Shown in pieces: positions 5,424 through 6,305 of a stretch of 6,305 bases of DNA. The stretch comes from Lentisphaeria bacterium (GTDB lineage Bacteria; Verrucomicrobiota; Lentisphaeria; Victivallales; GWF2-50-93). The stretch spans positions 1 through 6,305 of the forward strand of contig JAGVIF010000220.1 of assembly GCA_020056205.1 (NCBI GenBank), in the 5' to 3' direction. The notes beneath the pieces were generated by a model, which saw only the letters and a list, made by a program, of their open reading frames with translations, had not been told where the DNA came from and searched no databases. Positions within the stretch are counted from its first letter, which is position 1. Each line of letters opens with the position of its first letter. Position numbers and translations under genes: made by a program.

Positions 5424-6244
5424 ACAGATATGTCAATATGCTTCTTCAAATACAGGAGCTTGAAATCGTCCTTAAAGAGAAAAATTTAATGATGGAAACG
5501 GTGGAATCCAAAAACAGGGCGCTTGAGGAATTGTGCTACGACATCAGCGGACTTAAAAAAGAGTTGCCTTTTGAAGTGGTTTCACCCTTTGAGCGGATAT
5601 TTAATAAACATGGGCTCGCCGTCTGCCCGATGATAAATTCAACATGCACAGGGTGCTCGATGAAACTTCCCGTGGGGGTTGCAAACAATGTCCTTTCCGA
5701 TAAAAATTGCATATCCTGCCCAAATTGCGGAAGATATCTTTTCTACGATGAACAGCTTCCCGAACGTCCCGGAGAAGAGATTAAGCAATATAAGGGAGTG
5801 GCGAGATTCTCGTCGCTGGAGCTTATGTGTCCTAATGTTGAGGCCGGAACGAAGGAGGATCTCATAAAATATGTGGCGGAAAAAACCTGCAATGCCGGAT
5901 TCGTCGGGGATTCTGCGAAATTCGCGGAATCCCTGCTGAAGCGGGAGAACCTGATCTCGACAGCGGTGGGCGTGGGAATCGCCTTTCCTCACGCGAGAGG
6001 CATTAACGCGTGCGGTTTGACTCTCGCAATAGGAACAGCAGCCAAGGGTATCCCTGAAAACGGGCTTGAAGAAGATTTAAAAATATTTTTCCTCTCCGCC
6101 GTCCCGGTTTATTCGAGCGTTTTCTATCTTGAACTTGTATCCAAGCTGGCAAATTATTTCTCAAAGAAAACAAACAGGGAAAAACTCCTCAAGGCAAAAA
6201 CTCCGCAGGAAATGTGGAAAATTCTTGTCCTTATCGGAAAATAA
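5420..6244 (+). CDS. coiled-coil / C4 zinc-ribbon / PTS IIA (PtsN-like) fusion
   Basis: This 274-residue soluble protein has three parts. Residues about 1-48 form a charged helical segment likely to be a coiled coil (IQELEIVLKEKNLMMETVES). Residues about 66-112 are a C4 zinc ribbon with C76-x2-C79 (CTGC) and C100-x2-C103 (CPNC) followed by GRYLFYDE, as in the DUF164/CdsZ-type proteins that normally consist of coiled coil plus ribbon alone. Residues about 131-274 match a PTS EIIA type-2 domain, with the expected phosphorylated histidine H191 in GVGIAFPHARG. No IIB or IIC domain is attached, which fits a regulatory PtsN-like role (phosphorylation state relaying carbon, nitrogen or potassium status) rather than sugar uptake. 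I infer that the ribbon binds a nucleic acid or protein partner and that phosphorylation controls it. Proteins of this layout are usually annotated simply as PTS IIA subunits. The domain calls are firm; the function is not. Confidence 0.85.
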   Translation: MNRYVNMLLQIQELEIVLKEKNLMMETVESKNRALEELCYDISGLKKELPFEVVSPFERIFNKHGLAVCPMINSTCTGCSMKLPVGVANNVLSDKNCISCPNCGRYLFYDEQLPERPGEEIKQYKGVARFSSLELMCPNVEAGTKEDLIKYVAEKTCNAGFVGDSAKFAESLLKRENLISTAVGVGIAFPHARGINACGLTLAIGTAAKGIPENGLEEDLKIFFLSAVPVYSSVFYLELVSKLANYFSKKTNREKLLKAKTPQEMWKILVLIGK

Positions 6245-6262
6245 GGGAAGAAGTCGGGAGTT

Positions 6263-6304
6263 CTAAAGCGCTAAAGCGCTAAAGTGGGAGAGTGTCAGAG
6301 TGTC
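6263..6304. repeat. short tandem octamer repeats
   Basis: Three 8-base units (CTAAAGCG, CTAAAGCG, CTAAAGTG) fill 6263-6286. After two G bases, AGAGTGTC is repeated twice at 6289-6304, and the window ends within what may be a longer run. Two different octamers back to back suggest slippage-prone, rapidly evolving intergenic sequence. The number of further units cannot be seen. Confidence 0.8.
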
Positions 6305-6305
6305 A

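Noticed and set aside
6263..6305. CRISPR array or iteron origin in the terminal repeats
   Set aside because: The units are only 8 bases, directly adjacent and of two unrelated kinds, without spacers.

Overview
The window looks like a fragment of a Gram-negative bacterial chromosome: a complete lpxB (lipid A pathway) heads a tight three-gene operon. The C4 zinc-ribbon/PTS-IIA fusion and the short palindromic and octamer repeats would fit a PVC-type (Lentisphaerae/Kiritimatiellota-like) or similar uncultivated lineage. That placement is inference from gene style, not a marker gene.

The window has two halves. The left part (1-2372) is accessory. It starts with about 325 bases of non-coding sequence carrying three inverted repeats, followed by an orphan exported protein on the + strand (326-901). 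Next, on the - strand, is integron-derived DNA: a DUF3592-type membrane protein (1030-1710), a well-formed attC recombination site (1747-1801), and a complete 391-base gene cassette (1753-2143) whose single gene is broken by a one-base frameshift. No integrase gene is in view. Between the cassette and the operon lies a short + strand relic that reads like the nucleotide-binding core of a medium-chain dehydrogenase. Its stop codon overlaps the stop codon of the operon's last gene.

The right part (2369-6244) looks like stable core genome. On the - strand lpxB, tatD and a UbiA-family prenyltransferase are joined by 4-base and 11-base overlaps and are probably translated from one message. Divergent from lpxB, across a 147-base spacer, is a + strand gene fusing a coiled coil, a C4 zinc ribbon and a PtsN-like phosphotransferase IIA domain. 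It is preceded by a possible 19-codon leader ORF that ends in an ATGA overlap with it and contains its very strong ribosome binding site. The window ends in short tandem octamer repeats.

The observations most worth following up are the single-cassette integron remnant, the zinc-ribbon/IIA fusion with its coupled leader ORF, and the atypical second motif of the UbiA protein, which recalls EboC-type enzymes. I see no CRISPR array, tRNA, rRNA or complete mobile element.
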